A stretch of DNA of 64,000 nt from Phycisphaerae bacterium. GTDB taxonomy: Bacteria; Planctomycetota; Phycisphaerae; UBA1845; PWPN01. The translations under genes and the position numbers were made by a program. Below the pieces are notes generated by a model, which was not told where the DNA came from, searched no databases, and saw nothing but the letters and a program-made list of their open reading frames with translations. Location: the NCBI GenBank assembly GCA_018003015.1, contig JAGNEZ010000005.1, forward strand, positions 122,643 to 186,642, given 5' to 3'. Positions 45,463 through 54,392 of the stretch are shown in pieces. The number at the start of each line of letters is the position of its first letter. Within the stretch, counting starts at the first letter, position 1.

Positions 45463-46032
45463 ATGACACGCGAACAAGCCTGGGTGCTGCTGAACGAGTA
45501 CACCAAGTCCGAGTCACTGATCAAGCACGCCTTGGCGGTCGAGGCGGCCATGGGATACTACGCCGGGCTGCTCGGTGAGGACGTAGACACCTGGCGGGTC
45601 GTCGGGCTGATCCATGACTTTGACTATGAGCGATGGCCCCAGCAGCCGGAGCACACCCGCGAGGGCGCCAAGATCCTGCGGGCAATGGGGGTGAGCGAGG
45701 AGGTCGTCGGAGCCGTTCTCGCTCATGCGGAGAGTAATCGCGCCGAGTACCCGCTCGATCGCCCGATTCGCAAGGCTCTGTCGGCGGTGGATGAACTGTG
45801 CGGCTTCATCACCGCGGTGGCCTACGTCCGCCCGGAGAGACTGGCCGGCATGACACCCAAAAGCGTGCGCAAGAAGATGAAGACCCCCGCGTTCGCGGCG
45901 GCGGTGAGCCGCGAGGACATCAGCCGGGGCGCGGAACTCATGAACCTCGATCTCGACCAGCACATCGCCAACGTGATCGCGGCCATGCAGGGGGCGGCCG
46001 GTGAGTTGGGGATGGGCGCGGGTGTTGCGTAG
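45463..46032 (+). CDS. HD domain phosphohydrolase
   Basis: The start at 45463 has GGAGG eight bases upstream. The 189-residue protein has the HD metal ligands His22 (SLIKHALAVEAAMG), His51-Asp52 (GLIHDFDYERWP), His88 and Asp110 (ALSAVDELCGF). Single-domain HDIG proteins of this size are presumed nucleotide or phosphate-ester hydrolases of the cytoplasm. No signal is present. It ends eight bases from the convergent membrane-protein gene. Confidence 0.85.
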   Translation: MTREQAWVLLNEYTKSESLIKHALAVEAAMGYYAGLLGEDVDTWRVVGLIHDFDYERWPQQPEHTREGAKILRAMGVSEEVVGAVLAHAESNRAEYPLDRPIRKALSAVDELCGFITAVAYVRPERLAGMTPKSVRKKMKTPAFAAAVSREDISRGAELMNLDLDQHIANVIAAMQGAAGELGMGAGVA

Positions 46033-46040
46033 GACTTCTA

Positions 46041-46808
46041 TTACCCTCGTGCCGGTATCTCGGGATCGCTATCCCGACGCGGTAGAGTTCCGGGCGAGGG
46101 GACGCCTGCTCCGGGCGAACCGCCTGACGAGGTCGCCGGGACGCCTGCACTCCGGGCCTGATTCTCGGCCAGGTCGGCATGGTCGCCGCTGAACCCAGGC
46201 GTGCTGCGGTCGGCACGCGTTTCCGGGCCGCAGGGCGCGCCGCATTCCGGGCAGCGGCCAAACTGGTAGGAAGCTCGCAGGTCGTAGCCGCACTTGCGGC
46301 AATGGCCCTTGGGGTAATCCTTGCCGACCCACCACCATTGGATGAGGTGCACGACCAGCATATAGGCGCCCAGGGTGATGTGCAGGAGAGTCCCCTGCAC
46401 CAGGGTGATGAGCAGGGTCACGAAGAAACCGCGGCCGCCGCCTATCCCAGGGCTCCTTGGGTTCATCACTTCCTCAACCAGACTGACGCTCACGATTCCT
46501 GGAAGCAGATCCAGGGCCATTCCCAATGGGACTATGGCGGACACCACCACCCGAGTGAAGTAGCCGATACGAAAGGTGCGGTCTATCAGCCGGGAGGTCC
46601 GCCAGCGGGCCACGGCCGAGGTACCGCTCACCATGGTGTAAATGGCGACAAACAGCGCGACCCCGACGACCATGCCGGGGATACTGAAGTCGGACCGCGC
46701 CCAGACGAAGCTGGGAATCGCAGTGATTCCGCAGATCATCGTCCATAGCGCTGCCCGAGCGAGGATACTCCGCAGGGAGTTGTCGACCTGGAACGAGTCG
46801 TTATCCAT
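46041..46808 (-). CDS. Four-helix membrane protein with C-terminal zinc ribbon
   Basis: The 255-residue protein starts at 46808 (AGAAAGG upstream). It has four membrane segments (about 19-36, 43-62, 82-105 and 127-155), then a zinc ribbon with Cys170, Cys173, Cys186 and Cys189 (HCRKCGYDLRAS ... RCPECGAPC). This ribbon is a hallmark of many planctomycete membrane proteins. A disordered Ser/Pro/Gly tail of about 60 residues closes it. The function is unknown. Confidence 0.7.
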   Translation of the reverse strand: MDNDSFQVDNSLRSILARAALWTMICGITAIPSFVWARSDFSIPGMVVGVALFVAIYTMVSGTSAVARWRTSRLIDRTFRIGYFTRVVVSAIVPLGMALDLLPGIVSVSLVEEVMNPRSPGIGGGRGFFVTLLITLVQGTLLHITLGAYMLVVHLIQWWWVGKDYPKGHCRKCGYDLRASYQFGRCPECGAPCGPETRADRSTPGFSGDHADLAENQARSAGVPATSSGGSPGAGVPSPGTLPRRDSDPEIPARG

Positions 46809-46967
46809 TGGGCCACGCCTTTCTCGCTTCTCCGGAACGTCGCCAATGCCCCCGCTGATTCCAGCCATCGTAGCCGCGAACAGGTCGGGTGGACAATCCG
46901 TCGCCCGATGGTATGGTAATGGGGCGGAATCGCGAGAATTGACGATCTTTCGCTGGAGGTAGAGGAC

Positions 46968-47810
46968 ATGATCAAGTGCATCAGCTACTGGGCGAACAAA
47001 GACGGTCTAGCCGGTACGCATCCGATCGACGATGCCTTGGCCTGTGCCAAGAAGGCCGGATTCGCGGGCATGGAGTTGTGCGTGGGAACCGACGGCGTGC
47101 TGACGCCGGGTACCTCGCAGGCCGCGTGCACGGCGATCCGCAAGCAGATCGACGCCGTCGGGCTGGTGGTCGAGACGCTGGCCAGCGGGATGAGCTGGGG
47201 CTTCAACCCGGCCAGCGACGACGCCGGGATTCGCAAGAAGGCCGTCGCCCTGCACGCCGATGCCCTGCAGCGGGCCGCGTGGCTGGGATGCAAGGCCATG
47301 CTGTTCGTGCCCGGCGTGGTCAAGAGCCCGCTCAGCCCGGACCTGATCCGCTACGATGTGGCCGTTCAGCGGGCCCGGGAAGCGGTGAAGCAGTTGCTCG
47401 ACACTGCAGAGAAGGTCAGCGTGGACTTGTGCGTCGAGAACGTGTGGAACGGTCTGTTCTATTCGCCACTGGAGTTCCGCGATTTCGTGGATTCGTTTAG
47501 CAGCAAGCGGCTGGGCATCTACCTCGACGTCGGCAACCTGCTCGGCTATCAGCAGCATCCGCCACACTGGATTGAATTGCTTGGCCAGCGAATCCGCCGG
47601 GTGCACGTCAAGGACTTCCAGGACGCGTTCGGATTCCTGGGTGCGTACTCCTTTTGCGCCCTGGGTGGCGGGCAGGTGCCATGGCCGGCGGTAATGGCCG
47701 CCCTGCGGGCCGTGGGCTACAACAGCACGTTGGTGGCGGAGATGATGCCGTGGGATCCATCGCTGCTGGCTCGCACCAGTGCTGCGATGGACGTGATCAT
47801 GGCCATGTAG
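46968..47810 (+). CDS. Sugar phosphate isomerase/epimerase (xylose-isomerase-like TIM barrel)
   Basis: GGAGGTAGAGG precedes the ATG. The 280-residue protein is an AP-endonuclease-2/xylose-isomerase-like barrel with metal ligands in LCVENVWNG (Glu), IYLDVGNLL (Asp), RVHVKDFQ (His) and LVAEMMPW (Glu). It is cytoplasmic. These enzymes interconvert keto-sugars, or dehydrate cyclitols in the IolE branch. It ends four bases before the convergent sialidase. It may handle sugars released by the neighbouring glycosidases, but the substrate is not readable. Confidence 0.92.
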   Translation: MIKCISYWANKDGLAGTHPIDDALACAKKAGFAGMELCVGTDGVLTPGTSQAACTAIRKQIDAVGLVVETLASGMSWGFNPASDDAGIRKKAVALHADALQRAAWLGCKAMLFVPGVVKSPLSPDLIRYDVAVQRAREAVKQLLDTAEKVSVDLCVENVWNGLFYSPLEFRDFVDSFSSKRLGIYLDVGNLLGYQQHPPHWIELLGQRIRRVHVKDFQDAFGFLGAYSFCALGGGQVPWPAVMAALRAVGYNSTLVAEMMPWDPSLLARTSAAMDVIMAM

Positions 47811-47813
47811 TGG

Positions 47814-48992
47814 TCACCGGGCTTCAGCCGGCGACTTGATCCAATCGAGGTTGAACCGGGCGTAGGCGATTCGGCTGTAGGGGTTCTTCTCGCCGCGCTC
47901 ATACAGGCATCCGACGGTTCCGTCGGGGAATGCGGCCAGGGCCGAGTAGGCGGCGGGCCCCGACCAGAGCTCCTTGGAGGCAGCCCAGGTTTCGCCCCCG
48001 TCGTTGCTGAGTCGGACAGTGAGCTTCTCGCGTTTGGTGCTGGCCGGATTGGCGAAGATCAGGGTATTGGCGGCCGCGCCCGCACCGGTGTGCCGCACCA
48101 GGCTGGCCTGGCAGATCGGCTCAATCAAGGTCGGATCGTACCGGAAGTCAGCCCAGTTGAGGCCGCCGTCGCGGCTGATGGCGATCGCACGCTGATAGGT
48201 TTCGCCGACGCCCCTGCGGCAGTTGCGCATGTTGAGCATGAGTGAACCGTCGACTCGTTCGACGACCTGGCATTCGTTGACCCTCCGATCGACGATGCCG
48301 CCGATCTTCCAGGTTGCGCCGTGATCGTCGCTGTAGATGACATGGGAGCGGGAGTTGTCTCTGGCCCCAGCCGGCGTGTGATCACAGGGGATGACCATCC
48401 GGCCGCTCTTGAGTTGGATTCCGCACCCGGGTCCGGTGGCGTACCAGGTCCACTCGGGCCTCTTGGTGGTCGCGGTGATATCCTCTGGTTTCGTCCAGGT
48501 CACGCCGTCGTCGGTGCTGTGGCTGAGCCAGACGCGGCGTGTTCCCTTGCTTCGTCGAGTCGTGATCTGCGACTCCTTGTCCTCACCGAGGTTGTGGGTC
48601 AGGAGCAGCCAGATGGTCCCGGTGCTCTGATCGACTACCGGGCAGGGGTTCCCGACGGTGTTGGCCCCGTCATCGGCTACCACCTGCAGGTCGCTCCACT
48701 TCTTGCCCTGATCGGTACTCCGCTTGAGGACCACGTCGATGTCGCCATGATCGGCGCTGCTGTTCTTGCGTCCTTCGCAGAACGCCAGGAGTGTTCCTTT
48801 CTTCGTCACCAGCAGCGAGGGGATGCGGAACGTATCGTAGTCTTCGCGGCCGGAGACGAACGGATCGCTCTGCTGAAGCAGTCCCTTCGCGGAATGAACT
48901 GACTTCTTGGACGAGTCGCCGGAACACCCTGGGAACAGGGCTGGCAGGGTGAGGGCAACGAGGGCGGCACCAAGCGATGGGCGGGTTCTCAT
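47814..48992 (-). CDS. Exo-alpha-sialidase (GH33 family), lipoprotein
   Basis: The 392-residue protein starts at 48992 with AAGGAG nine bases upstream. It has a signal ending in a lipobox-like LFPGC, then the FRIP arginine motif (YDTFRIPSLLV) and at least five Asp-boxes of the SxDxGxxW type (STDDGVTW, SDDHGATW, SRDGGLNW, SNDGGETW and a variant). This makes a six-bladed sialidase propeller. It would release terminal sialic acid or related nonulosonates. It is convergent with the isomerase/epimerase gene. Confidence 0.93.
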   Translation of the reverse strand: MRTRPSLGAALVALTLPALFPGCSGDSSKKSVHSAKGLLQQSDPFVSGREDYDTFRIPSLLVTKKGTLLAFCEGRKNSSADHGDIDVVLKRSTDQGKKWSDLQVVADDGANTVGNPCPVVDQSTGTIWLLLTHNLGEDKESQITTRRSKGTRRVWLSHSTDDGVTWTKPEDITATTKRPEWTWYATGPGCGIQLKSGRMVIPCDHTPAGARDNSRSHVIYSDDHGATWKIGGIVDRRVNECQVVERVDGSLMLNMRNCRRGVGETYQRAIAISRDGGLNWADFRYDPTLIEPICQASLVRHTGAGAAANTLIFANPASTKREKLTVRLSNDGGETWAASKELWSGPAAYSALAAFPDGTVGCLYERGEKNPYSRIAYARFNLDWIKSPAEAR

Positions 48993-49128
48993 GATAAGCG
49001 ACTCCTTGCCTTGGGCTCCAATACCGCCATTGTCGCGTGGAAGCGGATCGAGCACAAGCCCTGGGCGTTCGAATCGAACCACGGCCTGCGGCCGATCCGG
49101 GGCATAATTGCCTTTCACGTCAATGAGG

Positions 49129-49157
49129 TTGACTTTTAAATCAAATACCGCTAGACT
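49129..49157 (+). promoter_or_regulatory. Promoter with overlapping inverted repeat upstream of XRE regulator
   Basis: TTGACT (49129-49134), a 17-base spacer and TAGACT (49152-49157) form a good sigma-70 promoter about 60 bases upstream of the ATG at 49218. The -35 box overlaps an inverted repeat, TTGACTTT and TAAATCAA (49129-49144), matching at six of eight positions, a possible binding site for the regulator itself. Confidence 0.55.
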
Positions 49158-49217
49158 GCACTCGTTGGCTGAGCCGGCTGCGATGCATGCTCGGCCAGAC
49201 GCACGGAAAGGAAGGAC

Positions 49218-49595
49218 ATGGGGCACGTGCAGCGGAAGAGTGTGCATTACGCGGTTGTGGAGTTGGACGGCATATCCTACGCCATCCTTCGCGAGAGCCT
49301 GCTGCGAGAGTTGTGTCGCCAGGCGAGGGTCGTTGCCGCAGGGACGTCCGGTCGCCGGGGGCGACCGTCGCGGGAAGAGGCCGAGATGGGGCCGCTGGAC
49401 GCCCGGGTGGTGGCCGGCCGCATCATCGAGCGTCGCAAGCGGGCCGGGCTGACCCAAGCGTCGCTGGCCCGCCAGGCGGGCATCCGGATTGAGACGCTGA
49501 ACCGCATCGAGCGAGGCAAAACCACGCCCGACTTCTCCACGATCCGGAAGTTGATGAAAGCCGTCAAGGCCGCCGAGGCACGCGTCGACGCGTGA
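49218..49595 (+). CDS. XRE-family helix-turn-helix regulator
   Basis: AAGGAAGG precedes the ATG. The 125-residue protein has an N-terminal region of unknown fold (HYAVVELDGISYAILRESLL, 1-45), a Gly/Arg-rich linker, and a C-terminal HTH_3 domain (LTQASLARQAGIRIETLNRIERG, 77-99). The N-terminal portion looks like those of antitoxin-type regulators that carry a short dimerisation region. No toxin gene adjoins it on either side. It is followed 35 bases on by an acyl carrier protein gene, so the pair is probably co-transcribed, and an inverted repeat at its promoter suggests autorepression. Confidence 0.85.
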   Translation: MGHVQRKSVHYAVVELDGISYAILRESLLRELCRQARVVAAGTSGRRGRPSREEAEMGPLDARVVAGRIIERRKRAGLTQASLARQAGIRIETLNRIERGKTTPDFSTIRKLMKAVKAAEARVDA

Positions 49596-49630
49596 CGACC
49601 GTGGCCAGGTGCACCACGAGGAGTGAAACG

Positions 49631-49906
49631 ATGCCAGAGACCATGAGTCGTAACGAGATTCTCGAAAGGGTGTGCGTGCTGGCCGCGGCACAGGCGGGAA
49701 TGACTCGGGCCGAGGTGACTGCCGAGTGTCACCTGTTCAATGACCTGAACTTCGACAGCCTGGACAAGGTGGATTTCGTCATGGCGGTCGAAGATGAGTT
49801 CGACGTGACGGTCCCGGATGAGCAGGCCGACCAGGTGAAGACGATCGGCCAGGCGGTGGACCTGCTCGTGCCGATGGTTCAGAGTGCCCCTGCGGGGACG
49901 TGCTGA
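49631..49906 (+). CDS. Acyl carrier protein, orphan
   Basis: GAGGAG lies eight bases upstream of the chosen ATG 49631. The 91-residue protein has the phosphopantetheine serine in NFDSLDKVDFVMAVED (Ser43) and a fold-typical acidic helix III (PDEQADQVKTIGQAVDLL). The DSL motif is intact, so it should accept a 4'-phosphopantetheine arm. No fabD, fabG, fabF or polyketide genes flank it, so it is not the housekeeping AcpP locus. Its partner enzyme is unknown. Regulation by the adjoining XRE gene is inferred. Confidence 0.9.
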   Translation: MPETMSRNEILERVCVLAAAQAGMTRAEVTAECHLFNDLNFDSLDKVDFVMAVEDEFDVTVPDEQADQVKTIGQAVDLLVPMVQSAPAGTC

Positions 49907-49959
49907 AACTCGTTCGTGGCAGGGACATGCGCGGGGTTCGGCGGTCAAGGCTCGCAGAC

Positions 49960-50448
49960 TCAGACGCCCATGGCGGCCCGCTTCTCGGCGATGGCCGCAA
50001 GATGAAGCGCCAGATGCCTAACGGCGTGCTGGAGCAACTGCCACAGGGTCATCAGTCCGACCTCGCTGTGAACCGCGGTTCGCTCCCACACGTGCGGCGG
50101 CTGGAGCTTGAGGATGCGGACCATCTGAGCACGGGTGAGCCTGATGAGGTCGAGTTCCTCGCGGACGTCGCGTTCCTGATACTTGATCGGCACGGGGTAG
50201 ATGGAGCCAGCCGCCCCCAGCAACAACGGACGATCCATGGCCATCGTCCGCTTGATCCGGTCGGCGAAGAGTTGTTCCGTATCGCTGATGTGGCAGAGCG
50301 CCTCCAGGGTGCTCCACTTGCCCGCCACCGGCCGGGTCCGCAACTGTTCGCCGGTCAAACCGGCGACGGCACTCTCGCAAGCGGCCGGGCCGGCGGCGTA
50401 GGCAGCCAGAAGATCGGAGATGCTCATGGATTCCAGGGTCTGAGTCAT
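49960..50448 (-). CDS. DinB family metal-binding protein
   Basis: The 162-residue protein starts at 50448 with GAGG eight bases upstream. It is a four-helix bundle with the DinB metal triad His53 (LCHISDTEQ), His141 and His145 (HAVRHLALH). Related proteins include mycothiol- and bacillithiol-dependent transferases and stress-induced proteins of unknown activity. It follows acetolactate synthase by about 130 bases on the same strand. Confidence 0.88.
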   Translation of the reverse strand: MTQTLESMSISDLLAAYAAGPAACESAVAGLTGEQLRTRPVAGKWSTLEALCHISDTEQLFADRIKRTMAMDRPLLLGAAGSIYPVPIKYQERDVREELDLIRLTRAQMVRILKLQPPHVWERTAVHSEVGLMTLWQLLQHAVRHLALHLAAIAEKRAAMGV

Positions 50449-50581
50449 GGATACGACCTCAATAGACCGCCTGAAGGAGCGGTCAGCGATCCCCGGCGGG
50501 CGGTCAGCGATCAGATCAGCAAGACCGAGCGAAACCTCTCTGTACCTCCTGATGCCGCTTGTGTGCCCGCTGACGACTCCT

Positions 50582-52333
50582 CTACGCCAGCGTTCCGAGT
50601 TCCATCTCGTGCAGGGCACGCCCGGCGGGGACCATGGGGTACACGTTTTCCTCCGGCTCGACCTCGACGCAGAGTACGACCGGGCCATTGTGCTTAAGCA
50701 TTTCGGAGATGGCGTCGTCGACCTCGGTCGGAGCGCTGATTTTCATGCCCTTGGCCCCGAAGCCCTCGGCCACCTTGGCGAAGTCGGGACACGGATGGTG
50801 TACGCCCGCGTAGCGCTTCTGCCAGAACAGCTCCTGCCACTGACGCACCATGCCGAGGTAGCCGTTATCCAGCACGACGAACTTGGCCGGCTGGCCGTAT
50901 TGAACGGCGGTAATGACCTCGACCATGGTCATGGAGAAGCTGCCGTCGCCGTCGATGTCGATGACCGTGGTTCCGGGGTTGCCGAACTGAGCGCCGATGG
51001 CGGCCGGGCAGCCGAATCCCATCGTGCCGAGGCCTCCGGAAGTCAGGCTCTGGCGCGGGCGTTTCCAGCCGTAATACTGGGCGGCCCACATTTGGTGCTG
51101 GCCGACGCCGGTTGCGATGATGGCCTCGTGACGGGTCTGACGGCCGAGGGCCTCGACGACTCTCTGCGGCTTGATGTTCCCGGAGCCATTCTCGTAGCGA
51201 AAGGGGTGTTTCTGCTTCCAATCGATCAGTTGGCTGAGCCACTCAGTTCGTTCCCGGGTCTCGATCAAGGGCAGCAGCCTTGCGAGGATGTTCTTCGCGT
51301 CGCCCACGACCGGGATATCGACGGTGACGCTCTTGGAGATGCTGGTCGGGTCGATGTCGATGTGGATGATCTTGGCGTGGGGGGCGAAGTGTTCGAGTTT
51401 CCCGGTCACCCGATCGTCGAAGCGGGCTCCGATCGAAATCAGGCAGTCGCTGGCCTGGACGGCGAAGTTGGCCGCGGCCGCCCCGTGCATGCCGAGCATC
51501 TGCAGGGAAAGCGGGTGGCTCTCGTCCACGGCTCCCAGGGCCAGGAGGGTGGTAGTCACGGGGATGCGTCCGCGATCGACCAGGGCCCGGAGCAGTTCGC
51601 TCGCTCCGGAGGCGACCACTCCGCCGCCGACGTAGAGTACGGGCCGGGCGGCGGCGTTGATGGCCTGGGCGGCTCGCTGGATCTGGCGGGCATCGCCTTC
51701 GATCCGTGGCCGGTAGCCGGGCAGCTGCATTTGGCGAGAGGGCTCGCCGTTGCTGGCGGCCAGGGTGGCATCCACGCAGATATCGACCAGCACGGGCCCG
51801 GGGCGTCCGGTGCGGGCGATGTGGAACGCCTCTCGAATCGAGCGGGCCAGATCTTCCACGCGGGAAACGATGCAGTTGTGCTTGGTGATGGGCCGGGTGA
51901 TGCCGGTCACATCGGCTTCCTGGAAGGCGTCGTTCCCGATGAGGTCGCTGCGCACCTGGCCGGTGAGGGCGACGACCGGTGAGGAGTCCATATGGGCGGT
52001 GGCCAGACCGGTGACGAGGTTGGTCGCCCCCGGTCCGCTGGTTGCGATGCAGACGCCGACGCGACCGGTGCTGCGGGCGTAGCCGTCGGCCATGTGTGCC
52101 GCACCCTGCTCATGACGGGTCTGGACGTACTTGATCGGCGACTCATAGAGTACGTCGAAGATCGGGATGACGGCCGCACCCGGATAGCCGAACAGGACTT
52201 CGACCCCTTCCTCCAGGAGCATCTGGTGGAAGATCTCCGCCCCTTTCAGGCCAGCCAAGCTTCGAGGTTCCGCCGGCTTAGCCATCGTCGTTTCCGCTTC
52301 ACTCATATTGATTGGTTCTCCCTCGCTGTTCAT
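50582..52333 (-). CDS. ilvB: Acetolactate synthase, large (catalytic) subunit
   Basis: The 583-residue enzyme shows the three ThDP-family domains: the Pyr domain with the catalytic Glu in RHEQGAAHMADG near residue 75, the central FAD-binding domain (GARFDDRVTGKLEHFAP), and the PP domain with the ThDP motif GDGSFSMTMVEV through VVLDNGYLGMVRQW near 435-475. It condenses two pyruvates, or pyruvate and 2-oxobutyrate, in branched-chain amino-acid synthesis. The start at 52333 has AAGGA six bases upstream; 52306 is an alternative. No regulatory subunit (ilvN) or ilvC is adjacent. Confidence 0.95.
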   Translation of the reverse strand: MNSEGEPINMSEAETTMAKPAEPRSLAGLKGAEIFHQMLLEEGVEVLFGYPGAAVIPIFDVLYESPIKYVQTRHEQGAAHMADGYARSTGRVGVCIATSGPGATNLVTGLATAHMDSSPVVALTGQVRSDLIGNDAFQEADVTGITRPITKHNCIVSRVEDLARSIREAFHIARTGRPGPVLVDICVDATLAASNGEPSRQMQLPGYRPRIEGDARQIQRAAQAINAAARPVLYVGGGVVASGASELLRALVDRGRIPVTTTLLALGAVDESHPLSLQMLGMHGAAAANFAVQASDCLISIGARFDDRVTGKLEHFAPHAKIIHIDIDPTSISKSVTVDIPVVGDAKNILARLLPLIETRERTEWLSQLIDWKQKHPFRYENGSGNIKPQRVVEALGRQTRHEAIIATGVGQHQMWAAQYYGWKRPRQSLTSGGLGTMGFGCPAAIGAQFGNPGTTVIDIDGDGSFSMTMVEVITAVQYGQPAKFVVLDNGYLGMVRQWQELFWQKRYAGVHHPCPDFAKVAEGFGAKGMKISAPTEVDDAISEMLKHNGPVVLCVEVEPEENVYPMVPAGRALHEMELGTLA

Positions 52334-52884
52334 GATGGTCCTTCGCTCGCCGAGGCGCGGCCACGAGGGCCGTTCCGAAAGCTCCGAAGGGGGATTTCCG
52401 GGGCACCGAGCGGTTTCTCGGGCTGGGCGTGCATGGCCTCAGCCTCAGGCCCGGATCCGGGGCCTGGGTTGACCATTCTCGCGCACGCGACGCCCGTCCG
52501 GCTAGTCTCTCTGGCGGCATGTCGTAGGTGTTGGTTACGGGCCGCTGGAGCTTCAGCCTCTGCCCAGCGGCCTAACGAACGACGAGCACGAGCGACGGAA
52601 CGAGGCTCTTCCACCCTTCGGAGGCCTTGTCGACGGACTGCAGGATACCCGGTCGTGTGTTGTCCATGCTGGGCACACGGTACCGGCCAGGCGAACATCC
52701 GTCAAGCTGGAGGTCTGGGGCGAAGGCGCGGGGGGGAGTCCGGGGGTGTTGACCAGTCATCGGCCTGCATGTACCAGTCGGCAATTCGTGACTCGTCCCC
52801 GAGTTGACCGCGAAGGCGAAGGGAGCTGGAAGTGCGACCGGGAGGTCGAGTGGCCATGTCTTGCGGGGCTTCGAGAGCGGGTGG
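52334..52884. other. Intergenic region without recognised gene
   Basis: About 550 bases between the acetolactate synthase start and the end of the REC-HPt remnant. Small open frames appear in several phases, but none has a ribosome site and recognisable pattern. Confidence 0.45.
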
Positions 52885-54002
52885 TCACGTCGTCGGGGCT
52901 GTCGACCTAGCCTGGCGACACAGCCCGATCAGTTTCTTGACCCGCTCCTCGAGCACGTGCAGTGCCGCGCCGGTGTTGGCGCTCTCCTCCAGCTCTGCAG
53001 CCGCCTGAGTGATCGGATTGAAGCCGTAGCTGCCGGCCACGCCCTTGAGCTTGTGGGCAAGCGAAGCCAGGGTCATGACGTCGTGCCCGGCGAGGGCGTC
53101 TTCGATTTCGGTGACTCTTTGCGGCAACCGGTCGAGGCATCGCTCGGTCAGGTCGGCCAAGTCGAACGAACTCAGATCTTCGGGGGATGGGACCTGTGAT
53201 CCGACGGTGGTTGGCTGCCCGATCGCGCCGGCAGCCGACCGGTTGGAGGAGGATTGGGCGACCGGTGGGCCATCGACCTCACCCGCGACGCCATCGGCCT
53301 TTGGCTGGGCAGTCCACTCCGGGTTCTGCGAGTGCTTCAGGATCGTTGCGAACAGCTGGCGGCGGTTGACCGGCTTGGTGGCGTGATCGTCGCATCCGGC
53401 CGTGCGACACTTGTCCAGGTCGGATCCCATGGCATGAGCGGTCCAGGCGATGATCTGCCCCTGGTAACCTCTCTTGCGGAGCAGGCGGGTGGCTTCGTAG
53501 CCGTCCATGACCGGCATCTGCATGTCCATGAGAATCACATCGTAGCCACGCCGACCGGTGGTCCGCTCCTCCCCGACACGACCGTCGCCTCTTTGGCGAT
53601 ATCGTCGGTTAACGAGATACCCAGGATCGCCGCGGTGTCGGAGTTCACCATCTTGGTGTCCATGTAGAGGACCTCCAGAGCGAGTCTGGTCCCTTGCATG
53701 GCCGCCTTCACGCCCTGAGTGACGCTGTCCACCCACGGGTATTCCGGATGACAACTATGGACCAGCAACACGCGTCGCCCATCGATATTCTCTTGGCCGG
53801 CGGTCGGCTTGGCCGGTTGATTTGTGGCCGCCTCGGCGGCGTCAGCGGTCCTGGGCTTGGTGGGCAGTTCGTCGCGACATCCTGCGGCCAGTGAAGTGGC
53901 CAACAGGACGGCGGAACACATGGCAGGGATCAAAACTCGGCCGGTTCCCCGGGCTGGCCGGGCGTGGCCCCTTCCCGCGTCAACGGTCGTCGCGGCATTC
54001 AT
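52885..54002 (-). pseudogene. Hybrid sensor remnant: periplasmic-binding lipoprotein start fused to REC-HPt end
   Basis: The 5' portion (from ATG 54002) encodes a lipoprotein signal (AVLLATSLAAGC, Cys42) and the start of an ABC-sub-bind-like sensor domain ([17 protein letters not shown], 76-92), ending at a stop near 53535. In another frame from about 53570, a receiver domain begins mid-fold ([15 protein letters not shown], phosphoacceptor Asp near 53525; ATKPVN Lys), lacking its first strands, and is followed by an HPt domain with the phospho-His in [14 protein letters not shown]. The central sensor, HisKA and HATPase are missing. Such order is expected in a hybrid kinase, so a large internal deletion with frame change is the simplest reading. 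Confidence 0.65.
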
Positions 54003-54392
54003 GACAGTGGCTTTCTGTTTGGTCGTCCCGGAGGCCGGCCCGCCTGCCCGTCCCACGTAGGCGTTTTCTGGCCATGGACCCCACCCGGCCTCGCCCCGAG
54101 GATCGTGTGGCCTGCGTCCACCGACCTCGCGGCCATCCCGCCCGCGGCGATGCTCGCAAGGGACTCGTGGCCGCAACCTGGCGGCAGGTCACACACAATT
54201 ACAGGCCAGACCCTGGGTTATTGGGTCATCGTCCCATTCTGGATATCACTTCGCCTCGGCTCGACCGAAAGAGCGAGCGTGCCCGGACCCATGGCATCCG
54301 CCCGAGCCGGCCGTGGAGTTCCGAGGTCGGGGCCAGGTTATTATCGGAAGGTCATGACCGGACCGGCTCCAGCCGACCCGGAAGGAGGGCGG
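54003..54392. other. Divergent intergenic region
   Basis: About 390 bases between the start of the hybrid sensor remnant (-) and the potassium channel (+). No gene, promoter or repeat was recognised. Confidence 0.4.

Noticed and set aside
49060..49090. GTTCGAATCGAACC resembling a tRNA T-arm
   Set aside because: No acceptor stem, anticodon arm or CCA-compatible partner lies at the right distance.
49218..49906. Toxin-antitoxin module at the XRE gene
   Set aside because: The neighbour is an acyl carrier protein, not a toxin; nothing RelE/HigB-like is adjacent.
50470..50525. GGTCAGCGATC occurring twice near the DinB start
   Set aside because: Short, imperfectly spaced and in a position without dyad symmetry; likely chance.
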